From NCBI RefSeq assembly GCF_014692675.1, contig NZ_JABFCZ010000004.1, positions 62,001-126,000 of the forward strand: DNA of 64,000 bases. Reading direction: 5' to 3'. Shown here one piece after another: positions 54,975-63,685 of the stretch. Source of the stretch: Roseibium aggregatum (GTDB lineage: Bacteria; Pseudomonadota; Alphaproteobacteria; Rhizobiales; Stappiaceae). A program made the translations under genes and the position numbers. Under the pieces are notes generated by a model, which made no database searches, had not been told where the DNA came from, and worked only from the letters and a program-made list of their open reading frames with translations. How positions within the stretch are numbered: position 1 is the stretch's first letter; the number at the start of each line of letters is the position of its first letter.

Positions 54975-57271
54975 ACCTTGTCTACCGTTTCCGCTTCCCG
55001 GTCGGCCAGCCGCCAGAGCTGGTCCCGACCGGCCAGATAGGGCAGTGGCCAATCGGGCGCGTTCCGGTCGCCGATCTTGGCCGCTTCATGCAGCGTCCAG
55101 TAGGGATCGGACAGATGCGGACGTCCGACGGCCACCAGATCCGCGCGGCCTGCGAGCAGGATCGAGTTGGCGTGATCCGCCTCGTAGATGTTGCCGACCG
55201 CCATGGTGCGGATGCCCGCATCGTTTCGGATCCGGTCGGAGAACGGCGTCTGGAACATGCGGCCGTAAACCGGTTTCGCATCGATTGAGGTCTGACCGGC
55301 GGACACGTCGATCAGGTCGGCACCGGCCTGCCAGAACAGGCGCGCGATTTCCACCGCCTCTTCCGGCGTGACGCCCTCGTCGCCGACCCAGTCATTAGCC
55401 GAGATACGCACCGACATCGGCTTTTCCCGGGGCCAGACGGCGCGCATGGCGGCAAACACCTCCAGCGGATAGCGCATGCGGTTTTCCAGGCTGCCGCCGT
55501 ACTCGTCGGTGCGCCGGTTGGACGTCGGTGAAATGAACGAGGAAATGAGATAGCCGTGGGCGGCGTGCAGCTCGATCATGTCGAAACCGGCCCGTTCGGC
55601 CATCTGCGCAGAAGCCACGAACTCGGCCTTCACCTGGTCCATTTCGGCCCGGGTGATTTCCCGCGGCGTGTCGTTCTGCTCCGACCACGGAATGGCGGAC
55701 GCGGAAACCAGTTCCCAGTTGCCGTGGGCGAGAGGCTTGTCCATTCCCTCCCAGCCGATATTGGTCGAGCCCTTGCGGCCGGAATGGCCGATCTGGCAGC
55801 AGATCCGGGCATCGGTCTCGCCATGAACGAAATCGGTCAGCCGTTTCCAGGCCGCCTCGTGCTCCGGCGCATAAAGCCCGGGACAGCCCGGCGTGATCCG
55901 GCCCTCGGCGCTGACGCAGGTCATTTCCGTATAGACAAGCCCGGCGCCGCCCTTGGCGTGCTCGCCGTAATGAATGAAATGCCAGTCGGTCGGGCAGCCG
56001 TCGACCGCCTTGTACTGGGCCATCGGCGAGACGACGATGCGGCTCTTCAGCTCCATCTCGCGCAGCTTGAACGGCGCGAACATGGGCGCGCGCGTCGGTG
56101 CGGTCGCCGGTGCGCCCGCCTGATCCAGGAACCAGCGTTCCGCCGAGGCCAGCCACTTCGGGTCGCGCAGGCGCAGGTTTTCGTGGCTGATGCGCTGGGA
56201 CCGGGTGAGCAGGGAATAGTTGAACTGGACCGGGTCCAGATCGAGATAGCGCTCGACCTCCTCGAACCACTCCAGCGAATTGCGCGCGGCGGACTGCAGC
56301 CGCAGCACTTCCAGCCGCCGTTCTTCCTGATACCGGCTGAACGCAGCCTGCATGTCCGGTTCGGAATGGAGATAGTCGGCAAGCGCGATCGCACTGTCGA
56401 ACGCCAGACGAGAGCCTGAGCCGATGGAAAAATGCGCCGTTGCCGAGGCATCGCCCAGAAGCACGATATTGTCGTGATACCAGCGCTCGCACAGCACCCG
56501 CGGGAAATTCATCCAGACGGCGGAGCCGCGCAGATGCGCCGCATTGGACATGAGTTCGTGACCGCCCAGATGATCGGCGAAGATTTCCTCGCAGGTGCTT
56601 ATGATCTCTTCCTTGGACATGCCTTCGAAACCGAAGTTGTTCCAGGTGTCCTCGGAGCATTCCACGATGAAGGTCGCCGTATCGGCATCGAACTGGTAGA
56701 CATGCGCCCAGATCCAGCCGTGCTCCGTCTTCTCGAAGATGAAGGTGAAGGCGTCGTTGAATTTCTGGTGCGTGCCGAGCCAGATGAACTTGCACTTGCG
56801 AATGTCGATCTGCGGCTTGAAAAATTCTTCGTACTGAGTGCGGACCCGGGAGTTGATGCCGTCGCAGGCGACCACAAGGTCATACTCCTTACGATATTCC
56901 TCCACATCGTCGAATTCGGTCTCGAAGCGCAGGTCGACCCCGAGTTCCCGCGCCCGTTCCTGCAGCAGGATCAGCATCTTCTTGCGGCCGATGCCGGCAA
57001 AGCCATGGCCGCCGGAGACGGTGCGCACGCCCTTGTGGACGACGGCGATATCGTCCCAATAGGCGAAGTTGCCGCGGATCGCTTCGGCGCTCTTCGGATC
57101 GTTCTTCTGGAGGTTTTCCAGCGCATCGTCGGAGAGCACTACGCCCCAGCCGAACGTATCGTTGGCGCGGTTGCGCTCGATCACGACGATCTCATGCGAC
57201 GGATCCCGAAGCTTCATCGAGATCGCAAAGTAGAGCCCGGCCGGCCCGCCTCCCAGACACGCTATCCGCAC
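54971..57271 (-). CDS. 2-aminobenzoyl-CoA monooxygenase/reductase (bifunctional)
   Basis: A 766-residue fusion. GTG at 57271 ([20 protein letters not shown]) is chosen as the family start, with GGAGAGGAG upstream. Residues about 1-385 are a class A FAD monooxygenase ([32 protein letters not shown]). Residues about 395-766 are an Old-Yellow-Enzyme-type FMN reductase ([39 protein letters not shown]). This layout is that of 2-aminobenzoyl-CoA monooxygenase/reductase, which hydroxylates and then reduces the ring to a non-aromatic amino-oxo-cyclohexene-CoA. Salicylyl-CoA 5-hydroxylase is the main alternative label. It is the first gene of the leftward operon. Confidence 0.88.
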   Translation of the reverse strand: MRIACLGGGPAGLYFAISMKLRDPSHEIVVIERNRANDTFGWGVVLSDDALENLQKNDPKSAEAIRGNFAYWDDIAVVHKGVRTVSGGHGFAGIGRKKMLILLQERARELGVDLRFETEFDDVEEYRKEYDLVVACDGINSRVRTQYEEFFKPQIDIRKCKFIWLGTHQKFNDAFTFIFEKTEHGWIWAHVYQFDADTATFIVECSEDTWNNFGFEGMSKEEIISTCEEIFADHLGGHELMSNAAHLRGSAVWMNFPRVLCERWYHDNIVLLGDASATAHFSIGSGSRLAFDSAIALADYLHSEPDMQAAFSRYQEERRLEVLRLQSAARNSLEWFEEVERYLDLDPVQFNYSLLTRSQRISHENLRLRDPKWLASAERWFLDQAGAPATAPTRAPMFAPFKLREMELKSRIVVSPMAQYKAVDGCPTDWHFIHYGEHAKGGAGLVYTEMTCVSAEGRITPGCPGLYAPEHEAAWKRLTDFVHGETDARICCQIGHSGRKGSTNIGWEGMDKPLAHGNWELVSASAIPWSEQNDTPREITRAEMDQVKAEFVASAQMAERAGFDMIELHAAHGYLISSFISPTSNRRTDEYGGSLENRMRYPLEVFAAMRAVWPREKPMSVRISANDWVGDEGVTPEEAVEIARLFWQAGADLIDVSAGQTSIDAKPVYGRMFQTPFSDRIRNDAGIRTMAVGNIYEADHANSILLAGRADLVAVGRPHLSDPYWTLHEAAKIGDRNAPDWPLPYLAGRDQLWRLADREAETVDKV

Positions 57272-57326
57272 GGCGACAATCTCCTCTCCAATTCGTGAAA
57301 ATATGGTCGCGCGATCCGGAATATAT

Positions 57327-57352
57327 TTCAAGCTTAAAATTTTAGGTTTGAA
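57327..57352. promoter_or_regulatory. 26-bp imperfect palindrome, candidate MarR operator
   Basis: TTCAAGCTTAAAA (57327-57339) and TTTTAGGTTTGAA (57340-57352) are inverted copies with 11 of 13 positions matching. It is located 56 bases upstream of the monooxygenase/reductase start, inside an AT-rich island, where a MarR dimer could block the operon promoter. Confidence 0.6.
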
Positions 57353-57491
57353 GTTTTTTTGCTGGTTGGATGCCGGAGATTGCGCGTGTCGATCCATCGC
57401 CACGGAGAAATTTCGCAATGGGACTTTTCGCCGGTGCCCGCTCCATGATCTAGTGCGGCGCAGCGCGTCGTCACGTTTTCGGAAGGTTTAC

Positions 57492-58478
57492 ATGCGGATT
57501 TGTATTTTCGGAGCCGGTGCGATCGGCAGCCATTTTGCCGTCAAGCTGGCCAGGGCCGGCCACGACGTATCGGTGATCGCCCGCGGACCGCAGCTTGAGG
57601 CGATCCGGTCAAAAGGGCTGACACTCAAGGCCGGGGACCAGTCGTGGAGCGTGGATCTGCCGGCCTATTCGGATGCCGCCGAACCGGGGCCGCAGGATCT
57701 CGTCATCGTCGCCACGAAGGCAACCGGACTGGCGGCAATCGCCGACCCGTTGAAACCGCTGATCGGCCCGGAAACATCCGTCGTCTTTCCGCAAAACGGC
57801 ATGCCCTGGTGGTATCCGCTCGGGCTGACCGACAAGCCGGAACCGCCTGTCATTCCCCTCTTCCAGCTTGCCGACAGGTTCCTGTCCTACCTGTCACCGA
57901 AACAGATCATCGGCGGCAGCATCTATTCCGCCAACGCCATGATCGAACCCGGCGTCGTCCAGAACAATTCCCCCAACCGGAACCGGATGTCTATTGAAGG
58001 CGTCACGCCGGACTGCCGGGCCGATGTCGCCGCTTTGCGCACCCTGTTGGACGAGGCCGGGATCGCTTCCCCGCCCCCGGACGGCGGCATCCGTGCGGTC
58101 ATCTGGTCGAAGCTCCTGCTCAATGTGAGCATCTCGGGTCTTGCGCTGGTGACCCGGAACAAGGCGTCGATTTCGCGGGTGGATCCGGATCTCAACGTGG
58201 TCCTGCGCCGCATCCTGGCGGAAGGTCTGCTGATTTCCAAGGCCCACGGCTACCCGCTCGACGACAAGGTCGACGCAGAGGCCACGATTGCCCAGATACC
58301 GGATCACAAGCCGTCTATCCTGCAGGACTACGAACTGGGCCGGCCGATGGAAATCGACGAGATCATCCGTGCACCCCAGGCGTTCGCCCGCGCCGCCGGA
58401 GTGGAGACGCCGTCCCTCGACGTACTGAGCGCAATCGTCACGCGCCAGGCGCGGGATCGCGGACTTTACTCCGGCTAG
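57492..58478 (+). CDS. 2-dehydropantoate 2-reductase (ApbA/PanE) family protein
   Basis: A 328-residue NADPH-dependent reductase. ATG at 57492 starts MRICIFGAGAIGSHFAVKLA with the nucleotide-binding GxGxxG; GGAAGG is upstream and the longer frame is rejected. The N-terminal Rossmann domain includes DLVIVATKATG and SVVFPQNGMPWW. The C-terminal helical domain has VIWSKLLLNVSISGLAL and the conserved HKPSILQDYELGRPMEIDEI. PanE makes pantoate for CoA; this family has many paralogues acting on other 2-oxoacids, and the position beside an anthranilate operon does not settle the role. Confidence 0.85.
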   Translation: MRICIFGAGAIGSHFAVKLARAGHDVSVIARGPQLEAIRSKGLTLKAGDQSWSVDLPAYSDAAEPGPQDLVIVATKATGLAAIADPLKPLIGPETSVVFPQNGMPWWYPLGLTDKPEPPVIPLFQLADRFLSYLSPKQIIGGSIYSANAMIEPGVVQNNSPNRNRMSIEGVTPDCRADVAALRTLLDEAGIASPPPDGGIRAVIWSKLLLNVSISGLALVTRNKASISRVDPDLNVVLRRILAEGLLISKAHGYPLDDKVDAEATIAQIPDHKPSILQDYELGRPMEIDEIIRAPQAFARAAGVETPSLDVLSAIVTRQARDRGLYSG

Positions 58479-58616
58479 GCACGCCCGAGCTTCACGCCCG
58501 GCGCGACTAAGTAATTCGGCCATGTTGTCGCAGAACCTTGATCCTTTAGGGTTATGGGTGTGAACTGTGCATCGCACCACCATCGATTTTCTTATGTCGT
58601 AGCGGGATAGCCGGAC

Positions 58617-59753
58617 ATGACAGCGCGTACTGGAGGCAGCTTCATCCTCGATGATCCGGCACCGCTCGTCGATGCACTGCGCGCGGACGGTTGGCGCGTC
58701 ATCGGGCCGCGTGAGGGCGACGGCGCGATCGTCTACGACGAAATCGAAACCGCCGCCGATCTGCCGCGCGGGTTTGTCGACGAACAGGACGGCGGTCACT
58801 ACCGGCTGCGGGAAAGCGGCAACGACCGCTGGTTCGACTACGTGGTCGGGCCGCAGAACTGGAAGAAATGGCTGTTTCCCGCTCGCCAGAAATTGTGGTC
58901 TGCCACCCGGACTGCCGACGGCTTTGACATCGACCCCGAAAAGGTCGAGTTCCCGAAGACGGCGCTCTTCGGCACCCGCGCCTGCGAAATCGCGGCGATC
59001 GAGATACAGGACCGGGTCTTCGACAACGGCGACTTCGCCGATGCCGGTTACAGGCACCGGCGGGAAAACACGCTGATCGTCGCCGTCCAATGCGCCCGTT
59101 CCGCGCCGACCTGCTTTTGCTCTTCCATGAACACGGGACCGCGGGCTGAGGCCGGTTTCGACATCGCGCTGACGGAGCTTGAGGACGGCGGATTTTTCGT
59201 CGAATGCGGCAGCGACCGCGGGGCCGAAATCCTGGACCGCATTGATGCGACGGCCGCCGATGCGGCGGCGGAAGAAGCGGCACAGGCTGTCACCGAGCAG
59301 GCCGCGCAGATGCAGATGCGGTCCATGCCGGAGAATATCGCGGGCCTGCTGAAGGACAGTCTCGACCACCCCCGCTGGGCGGAGGTCGCCGACCGCTGCC
59401 TGTCCTGCGCCAACTGCACGCTCGCCTGCCCGACCTGTTTCTGTTCCGACGTGGAAGATGTTAATGATCTTTCCGGCGACCACACCGAGCGCTGGCGCGT
59501 CTGGGACAGCTGCTTCAGCCTCGATTTCAGCTACATTCACGGCGGGGCGGTACGCCGTTCCACCCTGTCACGCTACCGCCAGTGGATGACCCACAAGCTG
59601 TCCAGCTGGCACGACCAGTTCGACACCTCGGGCTGCGTCGGCTGCGGCCGCTGCATCACCTGGTGCCCGGTCGGCATCGATATCACCGAAGAGGCGGCCG
59701 CCTTTGCGGCGGAGCCGGCAGAACCCGCTGACGCAGGAGGGTTGGAAACATGA
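58617..59753 (+). CDS. hydB: Hydrogenase beta subunit, 4Fe-4S electron-transfer protein (HydB type)
   Basis: A 378-residue iron-sulfur protein of the sulfhydrogenase/group 3b hydrogenase beta-subunit family. The N-terminal domain has conserved FGTRACEIAAIEIQDRVF and CARSAPTCFCSSMNTGP. A C-terminal ferredoxin-like module holds two cluster motifs, CLSCANCTLACPTCFC and CVGCGRCITWCPVGIDI. It relays electrons between the flavin subunit and the [NiFe] module. Its stop overlaps the next gene by 4 bases. It is first in the operon, with about 140 bases of upstream DNA. Confidence 0.88.
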   Translation: MTARTGGSFILDDPAPLVDALRADGWRVIGPREGDGAIVYDEIETAADLPRGFVDEQDGGHYRLRESGNDRWFDYVVGPQNWKKWLFPARQKLWSATRTADGFDIDPEKVEFPKTALFGTRACEIAAIEIQDRVFDNGDFADAGYRHRRENTLIVAVQCARSAPTCFCSSMNTGPRAEAGFDIALTELEDGGFFVECGSDRGAEILDRIDATAADAAAEEAAQAVTEQAAQMQMRSMPENIAGLLKDSLDHPRWAEVADRCLSCANCTLACPTCFCSDVEDVNDLSGDHTERWRVWDSCFSLDFSYIHGGAVRRSTLSRYRQWMTHKLSSWHDQFDTSGCVGCGRCITWCPVGIDITEEAAAFAAEPAEPADAGGLET

Positions 59754-60220
59754 AAATTCATGGCTTTGAGGAGATCCTGGCTCAGCACCCGGTCTTCAAG
59801 GGCTGCGGCCAGGACACGGTCGATCTGCTGTCCGGCTGCGCGCGCAACGAGCACTTCCGCGCCGGGGAAACGATCTTCTCGGAAGGGGACGACGCGGACA
59901 AGGTCTTCCTCATCCGCGAGGGCGATGTCGCCATCGAGATCTCCGCGCCCCAGCACGAGCCGCTGATCGTCGAAACCCTGAACGCAGGCGATGTGCTGGG
60001 CTGGTCCTGGCTGATGCCGCCCTATAAACACATGTCGGATGCCCGCGCCCTGAACAGCGTGCGCGCCGTCAGCCTCGATGCCCACTGCCTGCGCACCAAG
60101 TGCGGACAGAACCCCGAGCTCGGCTATCAGATGTACCAGAATTTCGTGCCGCATCTTGCCGCGCGCTTCCGGGCGTTGCGATTGCAGCTGCTCGACGTCT
60201 ACGGAACACGGAAGGGCTGA
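59750..60220 (+). CDS. Cyclic-nucleotide-binding-fold protein without DNA-binding domain
   Basis: A 156-residue stand-alone cNMP-binding beta-roll. Landmarks are HFRAGETIFSEGDDADKVFL, REGDVAIEI and LNAGDVLGWSWLMPPY. It has no helix-turn-helix or catalytic domain. The phosphate-binding cassette is divergent: the usual Gly-Glu and Arg-Ala residues are replaced around LGWSWLMPPYKHMSDARAL, so cAMP binding is doubtful. It is translationally coupled to the beta and gamma subunit genes (4-base overlap upstream, 3-base gap downstream), implying a structural or regulatory part of the hydrogenase rather than a transcription factor. Confidence 0.82.
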   Translation: MKIHGFEEILAQHPVFKGCGQDTVDLLSGCARNEHFRAGETIFSEGDDADKVFLIREGDVAIEISAPQHEPLIVETLNAGDVLGWSWLMPPYKHMSDARALNSVRAVSLDAHCLRTKCGQNPELGYQMYQNFVPHLAARFRALRLQLLDVYGTRKG

Positions 60221-60223
60221 CCC

Positions 60224-61069
60224 GTGGAGGCTCTGCTCGCCCAGGACCCGATGCTGCCGCGCCGCTACCGCGTCAAGCGGGTGTGGAAGGAGCTTGGCGA
60301 TGTCGCCTCGCTGGAGCTTGAGCCCATCGACGGCGAGCCGGTGCCGTTTCAGCCCGGCCAGTTCAACATGCTCTATGCCTTCGGCGTCGGCGAGGTCGCG
60401 ATCTCCATTTCCGGCGACCCGGCCGACGGCTCCGGCCTGGTCCACACCATCCGCAATGTCGGCGCCGTGTCGGCGGCGTTGACGAAGGTCTCCGACGGCG
60501 ATGTCATCGGCGTGCGCGGCCCATTCGGCACGGCATGGCCGGTGGCGCAGGAAACCGGCCGTAACATCGTCTTCGTTGCCGGTGGTCTCGGCCTCGCGCC
60601 GCTGCGCCCGGCGATCTATCACGTGCTGCAGAACCGCGCGCACTATTCCGGCCTGACGCTGATCTACGGCGCGCGCTCGCCCGACGATCTGCTCTACGCG
60701 GAAGAAATCAAATCCTGGAAGTCGCGCTTCGACACGGAAGTCGAAATCACCGTCGACCATGCCGCGCCCGGCTGGACCGGACAGGTCGGCGTGGTCACCA
60801 TCGGCCTCGACAAGGCGCTTGCCGGCATCGACAAGGCGGAGGTCTCCGCCTTCCTGTGCGGGCCGGAAATCATGATGCGCTTTTCGGTGATGAGCCTGAC
60901 CGCCGCCGGCGTTCCGGAAGAGCGCATCTGGGTTTCCATGGAGCGCAACATGAAATGCGCCGTCGGCTTTTGCGGCCACTGCCAGTTCGGGCCCGATTTC
61001 ATCTGCCGCGACGGCCCGGTGTTCCGCCACGACCAGGTCTCGCGGCTGATTTCGAAGAAGGAGGTGTGA
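60224..61069 (+). CDS. hydG: Hydrogenase gamma subunit, FAD/NAD(P)-binding with [2Fe-2S]
   Basis: A 281-residue ferredoxin-reductase-like protein, GTG start at 60224. An N-terminal FAD domain ([20 protein letters not shown]) precedes the NAD(P) domain ([32 protein letters not shown]). The C-terminus carries a PyrK-like [2Fe-2S] motif in [20 protein letters not shown]. It exchanges electrons with NAD(P)H. The lack of a HoxF-type NADH dehydrogenase module argues for a group 3b (NADP-linked) rather than group 3d hydrogenase. Confidence 0.89.
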   Translation: MEALLAQDPMLPRRYRVKRVWKELGDVASLELEPIDGEPVPFQPGQFNMLYAFGVGEVAISISGDPADGSGLVHTIRNVGAVSAALTKVSDGDVIGVRGPFGTAWPVAQETGRNIVFVAGGLGLAPLRPAIYHVLQNRAHYSGLTLIYGARSPDDLLYAEEIKSWKSRFDTEVEITVDHAAPGWTGQVGVVTIGLDKALAGIDKAEVSAFLCGPEIMMRFSVMSLTAAGVPEERIWVSMERNMKCAVGFCGHCQFGPDFICRDGPVFRHDQVSRLISKKEV

Positions 61070-61071
61070 CG

Positions 61072-61839
61072 ATGGCCAAGCTGAAACTCGCCGTCTGGAA
61101 ATTCGCCTCCTGCGACGGCTGCCAGCTCACCCTGCTCGATTGCGAGGACGAGCTTCTGGAAATCGCCGGCGCACTGGAAATCGCCCAGTTCCTGGAAGCG
61201 ACCAGCGCAATCGACGACGGGCCTTACGACATTTCCCTTGTGGAAGGCTCGATCACCACCGCCCATGACGCCGAGCGCATCCGTGCGATCCGCGAAAAAT
61301 CCAAGGTGCTGATCACCATCGGCGCCTGCGCCACGGCGGGCGGCATCCAGTCCCTGCGCAATTTCGCCGATGTGGAAGCCTTCACCAGCGCGGTCTACGC
61401 CCACCCGGACTTCATCTCCACGCTTAAAACCTCGACGGCAATCTCGGATCATGTAACCGTCGACTTCGAACTGCGCGGCTGTCCCGTCTCCAAGCACCAG
61501 CTTCTGGAACTGATCACGGCAACACTCGCCGGGCGCATGCCCCGGGTGCCAAAGGTCTCGCAATGCACCGAATGCAAACTCAATGGCACCGTCTGCGTCA
61601 TGGTCGCCAAGGGGACGCCCTGCCTCGGCCCGGTGACCCAGGCCGGTTGCGGCAATCTCTGCCCTGCGCACGGGCGCGGCTGCTACGGCTGTTTCGGGCC
61701 GAAGGAAAATCCGAACCCTCAGGCGCTGTCCGCCCAGCTTGCCGATCTCGGCATGGCGTCAAGAGAACTCCGCGATTTCTACCGCACCTTCAACGCCGGC
61801 GCGCCGGCCTTTGCCGAGGAGAGCAAGTCGCATGAGTGA
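61072..61839 (+). CDS. hydD: [NiFe] hydrogenase small (delta) subunit
   Basis: A 255-residue small subunit. The proximal-cluster motif is [13 protein letters not shown] at the N-terminus, followed by [28 protein letters not shown] and [15 protein letters not shown]. Cys-rich C-terminal stretches ([31 protein letters not shown]) complete the clusters. There is no Tat signal, fitting a cytoplasmic group 3 enzyme. GGAGGTGTGACG precedes the ATG. It overlaps the large-subunit gene by 8 bases. Confidence 0.92.
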   Translation: MAKLKLAVWKFASCDGCQLTLLDCEDELLEIAGALEIAQFLEATSAIDDGPYDISLVEGSITTAHDAERIRAIREKSKVLITIGACATAGGIQSLRNFADVEAFTSAVYAHPDFISTLKTSTAISDHVTVDFELRGCPVSKHQLLELITATLAGRMPRVPKVSQCTECKLNGTVCVMVAKGTPCLGPVTQAGCGNLCPAHGRGCYGCFGPKENPNPQALSAQLADLGMASRELRDFYRTFNAGAPAFAEESKSHE

Positions 61840-63121
61840 GCGCATTCTCCAGGTCGACGCACTGGCCCGCGTGGAAGGCGAAGGCGCGCTTTATGTGCGT
61901 CTCAAGGGCGACGAGATCGAGAAGGTCGAGTTCCGCATCTTCGAACCACCGCGTTTCTTCGAAGCCTTTCTTCAGGGCCGCGACGCCCATGAAACGCCCG
62001 ACATCACCTCGCGCATCTGCGGCATCTGCCCGATCGCCTATATCATGAGCGCGAGCCAGGCCGTGGAACAAGCCGCCGGGGTTTCGGTGACACCCGAAAT
62101 CCATGAGTTGCGCCGGCTGATCTATTGCGGCGAATGGATCCAGAGCCACGTGCTCCACGCCGCCATGCTGCACGCGCCCGATTTCCTCGGGCTGCACGAC
62201 GCGATAAAGATCGCCGAGGTCAATCCGGACCTGGTCAAGACCGCGCTCCGGCTGAAGAAGATCGGCAACAGCCTGATGGAGGTGGTCGGCGGCCGCTCGG
62301 TCCATCCGGTCAACACCCGTGTCGGCGGCTTCTATTCCGCACCGGACAAGGCCAAGGTCAAGGCGCTGCTGCCGGAACTGGAATGGGGCATTGCCGCCGC
62401 GCGCGAAGTCGCGCTGGCCTTCGCAAAGTTTGATTTTCCCGATGACGAATACGACTATCACTTCGTCTCGCTGAAACACCCCGACACCTACGCGATCTGC
62501 GAAGGCCGCCTTGCCTCCAACCGCGGCCTCGATATCGCCGTGTCGGAGTTCAACGACCATTTCGAGGAAGAGCACGTTGCGCGCTCCAACGCCTTGCACG
62601 GGCGCATGCGCGACGGTTCCGCCTATCTGGTCGGCCCCCTGGCCCGCTATGCCAACAACTACGCACAGCTGACGGACGGCGCGAAAGAAACCGCAGCCCT
62701 GTGTGGCCTCGGCGAGGTGGTGCGCAATCCGTTCAAGTCGATCCTAGTGCGCATGGTCGAGGTGCAATACGCCCTTGAGGAAGCCGCCCGGATCGTGCGC
62801 GGCTACGAGGAACCGCGTCCCGCCTTCGTACCCGTCCCGCCGAAAGCCGGCGAAGGCCACGGCTGCACAGAGGCGCCGCGCGGCATCTGCTATCACAGCT
62901 ACAAGGTGGACGACGACGGCCGCATCACCCACGCCCAGATCGTGCCGCCGACCTCACAGAACCAGCCGCAGATCGAGGCCGACCTGACCCGCGTCGTCGC
63001 CGCCAATAGGACCATGACCGACGCCGACCTGCAGTGGCGCTGCGAACAGACCATCCGCAACTACGACCCCTGCATCTCCTGCGCGACCCACTTCCTCAAG
63101 CTGACGGTCGAACGTGTCTGA
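61832..63121 (+). CDS. hydA: [NiFe] hydrogenase large (alpha) subunit
   Basis: A 429-residue catalytic subunit. ATG at 61832 starts [20 protein letters not shown]. The N-terminal nickel motif is [11 protein letters not shown] and the C-terminal one is [14 protein letters not shown]. The terminal residues after the last His (FLKLTVERV) look like the short peptide removed by a maturation protease, consistent with a protease gene just downstream. It splits or makes H2, coupled to NAD(P)(H) through the other subunits. The nickel-insertion (hyp) genes are not seen in the window. Confidence 0.92.
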   Translation: MSERILQVDALARVEGEGALYVRLKGDEIEKVEFRIFEPPRFFEAFLQGRDAHETPDITSRICGICPIAYIMSASQAVEQAAGVSVTPEIHELRRLIYCGEWIQSHVLHAAMLHAPDFLGLHDAIKIAEVNPDLVKTALRLKKIGNSLMEVVGGRSVHPVNTRVGGFYSAPDKAKVKALLPELEWGIAAAREVALAFAKFDFPDDEYDYHFVSLKHPDTYAICEGRLASNRGLDIAVSEFNDHFEEEHVARSNALHGRMRDGSAYLVGPLARYANNYAQLTDGAKETAALCGLGEVVRNPFKSILVRMVEVQYALEEAARIVRGYEEPRPAFVPVPPKAGEGHGCTEAPRGICYHSYKVDDDGRITHAQIVPPTSQNQPQIEADLTRVVAANRTMTDADLQWRCEQTIRNYDPCISCATHFLKLTVERV

Positions 63122-63150
63122 GACGGGATTTTCCTTTGGCAAAGCCGGCC

Positions 63151-63261
63151 CCCTCTCCCATGGGGAGAGGGTTGGGGTGAGGGGCGCAAAACTCTCAGGG
63201 ATACGGATAGGCTACATCCCCTCACCCGGAGCTGCGCTCCGACCTCTCCCAATGGGAGAGG
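63151..63261. repeat. Dispersed-type inverted repeat element A
   Basis: Each end is itself a hairpin: CCCTCTCCC-ATG-GGGAGAGGG at 63151-63171 and CCTCTCCCA-A-TGGGAGAGG at 63243-63261. Between them TTGGGGTGAGGGG and CCCCTCACCC are inverted, so the whole is a composite inverted repeat of about 110 bases, MITE- or REP-like in look. Confidence 0.7.
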
Positions 63262-63317
63262 TAACTTGGGGCATATCTGGCGTTGTTTTATATACGGCCG
63301 CTTTGCCTGGACTCCCC

Positions 63318-63464
63318 TCTCCCCCCTTGAGGGGGAGATGTCACCGAGCAAGCGGACAGAGGGAGGTGTCCGACCTTCCGGCATGAACCAACGCCCGAAT
63401 ACGAAACAAACACCGCACCCCCCCTCTGTCACCTTTGGTGACATCTCCCCCTTAAGGGGGGAGA
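63318..63464. repeat. Long inverted repeat element B with about 50-bp arms
   Basis: The left arm 63318-63368 and right arm 63416-63464 are near-perfect inverted copies: both include TCTCCCCCCTT, GGGGGAGATGTCACC and GACAGAGGG in the same order, differing mainly in a short inner spacer. A 47-base loop separates them. A truncated relative is at 49657-49679. This looks like a non-autonomous miniature element. Confidence 0.8.
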
Positions 63465-63500
63465 CGGGTGCAAGTGGCACGTCCATTCCTCACACACGGT

Positions 63501-63638
63501 TATCATCCCGGTGCGAGCGCAGCGAGAGACCGGGATCCAGTACCCCCGGTGTCTCTTTAAGCCGCCGGGGCATGTGTCAACCATGTCTCCGAACACCTGT
63601 CAGCTATGTCCCCGGTCCGTACCCTGGCAGGGATGACA
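63501..63638. repeat. Repeat element C with short terminal inverted repeats
   Basis: TATCATCCC at 63501-63509 and GGGATGACA at 63630-63638 are inverted with 8 of 9 matching. Inside are the hairpin ATCCCGGT/ACCGGGAT (63505-63536) and two 17-base direct repeats, starting TGTCAACCATG at 63575 and TGTCAGCTATG at 63598, 23 bases apart. The direct repeats resemble an insertion-sequence end. Confidence 0.55.
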
Positions 63639-63685
63639 CGGGGGAAACGGCAAGGCCTTCCCCGAATACGGCGAGAACATAAGAA

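Larger units (their letters stand above)
63122..63685. other. Repeat-packed gap between hydrogenase and its protease
   Basis: No gene is supported in these 564 bases. They hold at least three separate palindromic elements (entries at 63151, 63318 and 63501) arranged in series. Open frames here translate the repeats and are not believed. Confidence 0.7.

Noticed and set aside
58500..58616. FNR/FixK-type box upstream of the hydrogenase operon
   Set aside because: Only a half-site (TTGAT near 58538) is present; no inverted partner at the right distance.
57894..59540. 548-codon antisense open frame across the ketopantoate-reductase-like and hydB genes
   Set aside because: Spans an intergenic region and two clear sense genes with intact motifs; no protein family features.
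63318..63464. CRISPR-like array
   Set aside because: Repeats are inverted and mosaic, not regularly spaced direct repeats with unique spacers; no cas genes are near.
63114..63682. Several open frames across the repeat-packed gap
   Set aside because: They translate palindromic repeats and have no ribosome sites or family resemblance.
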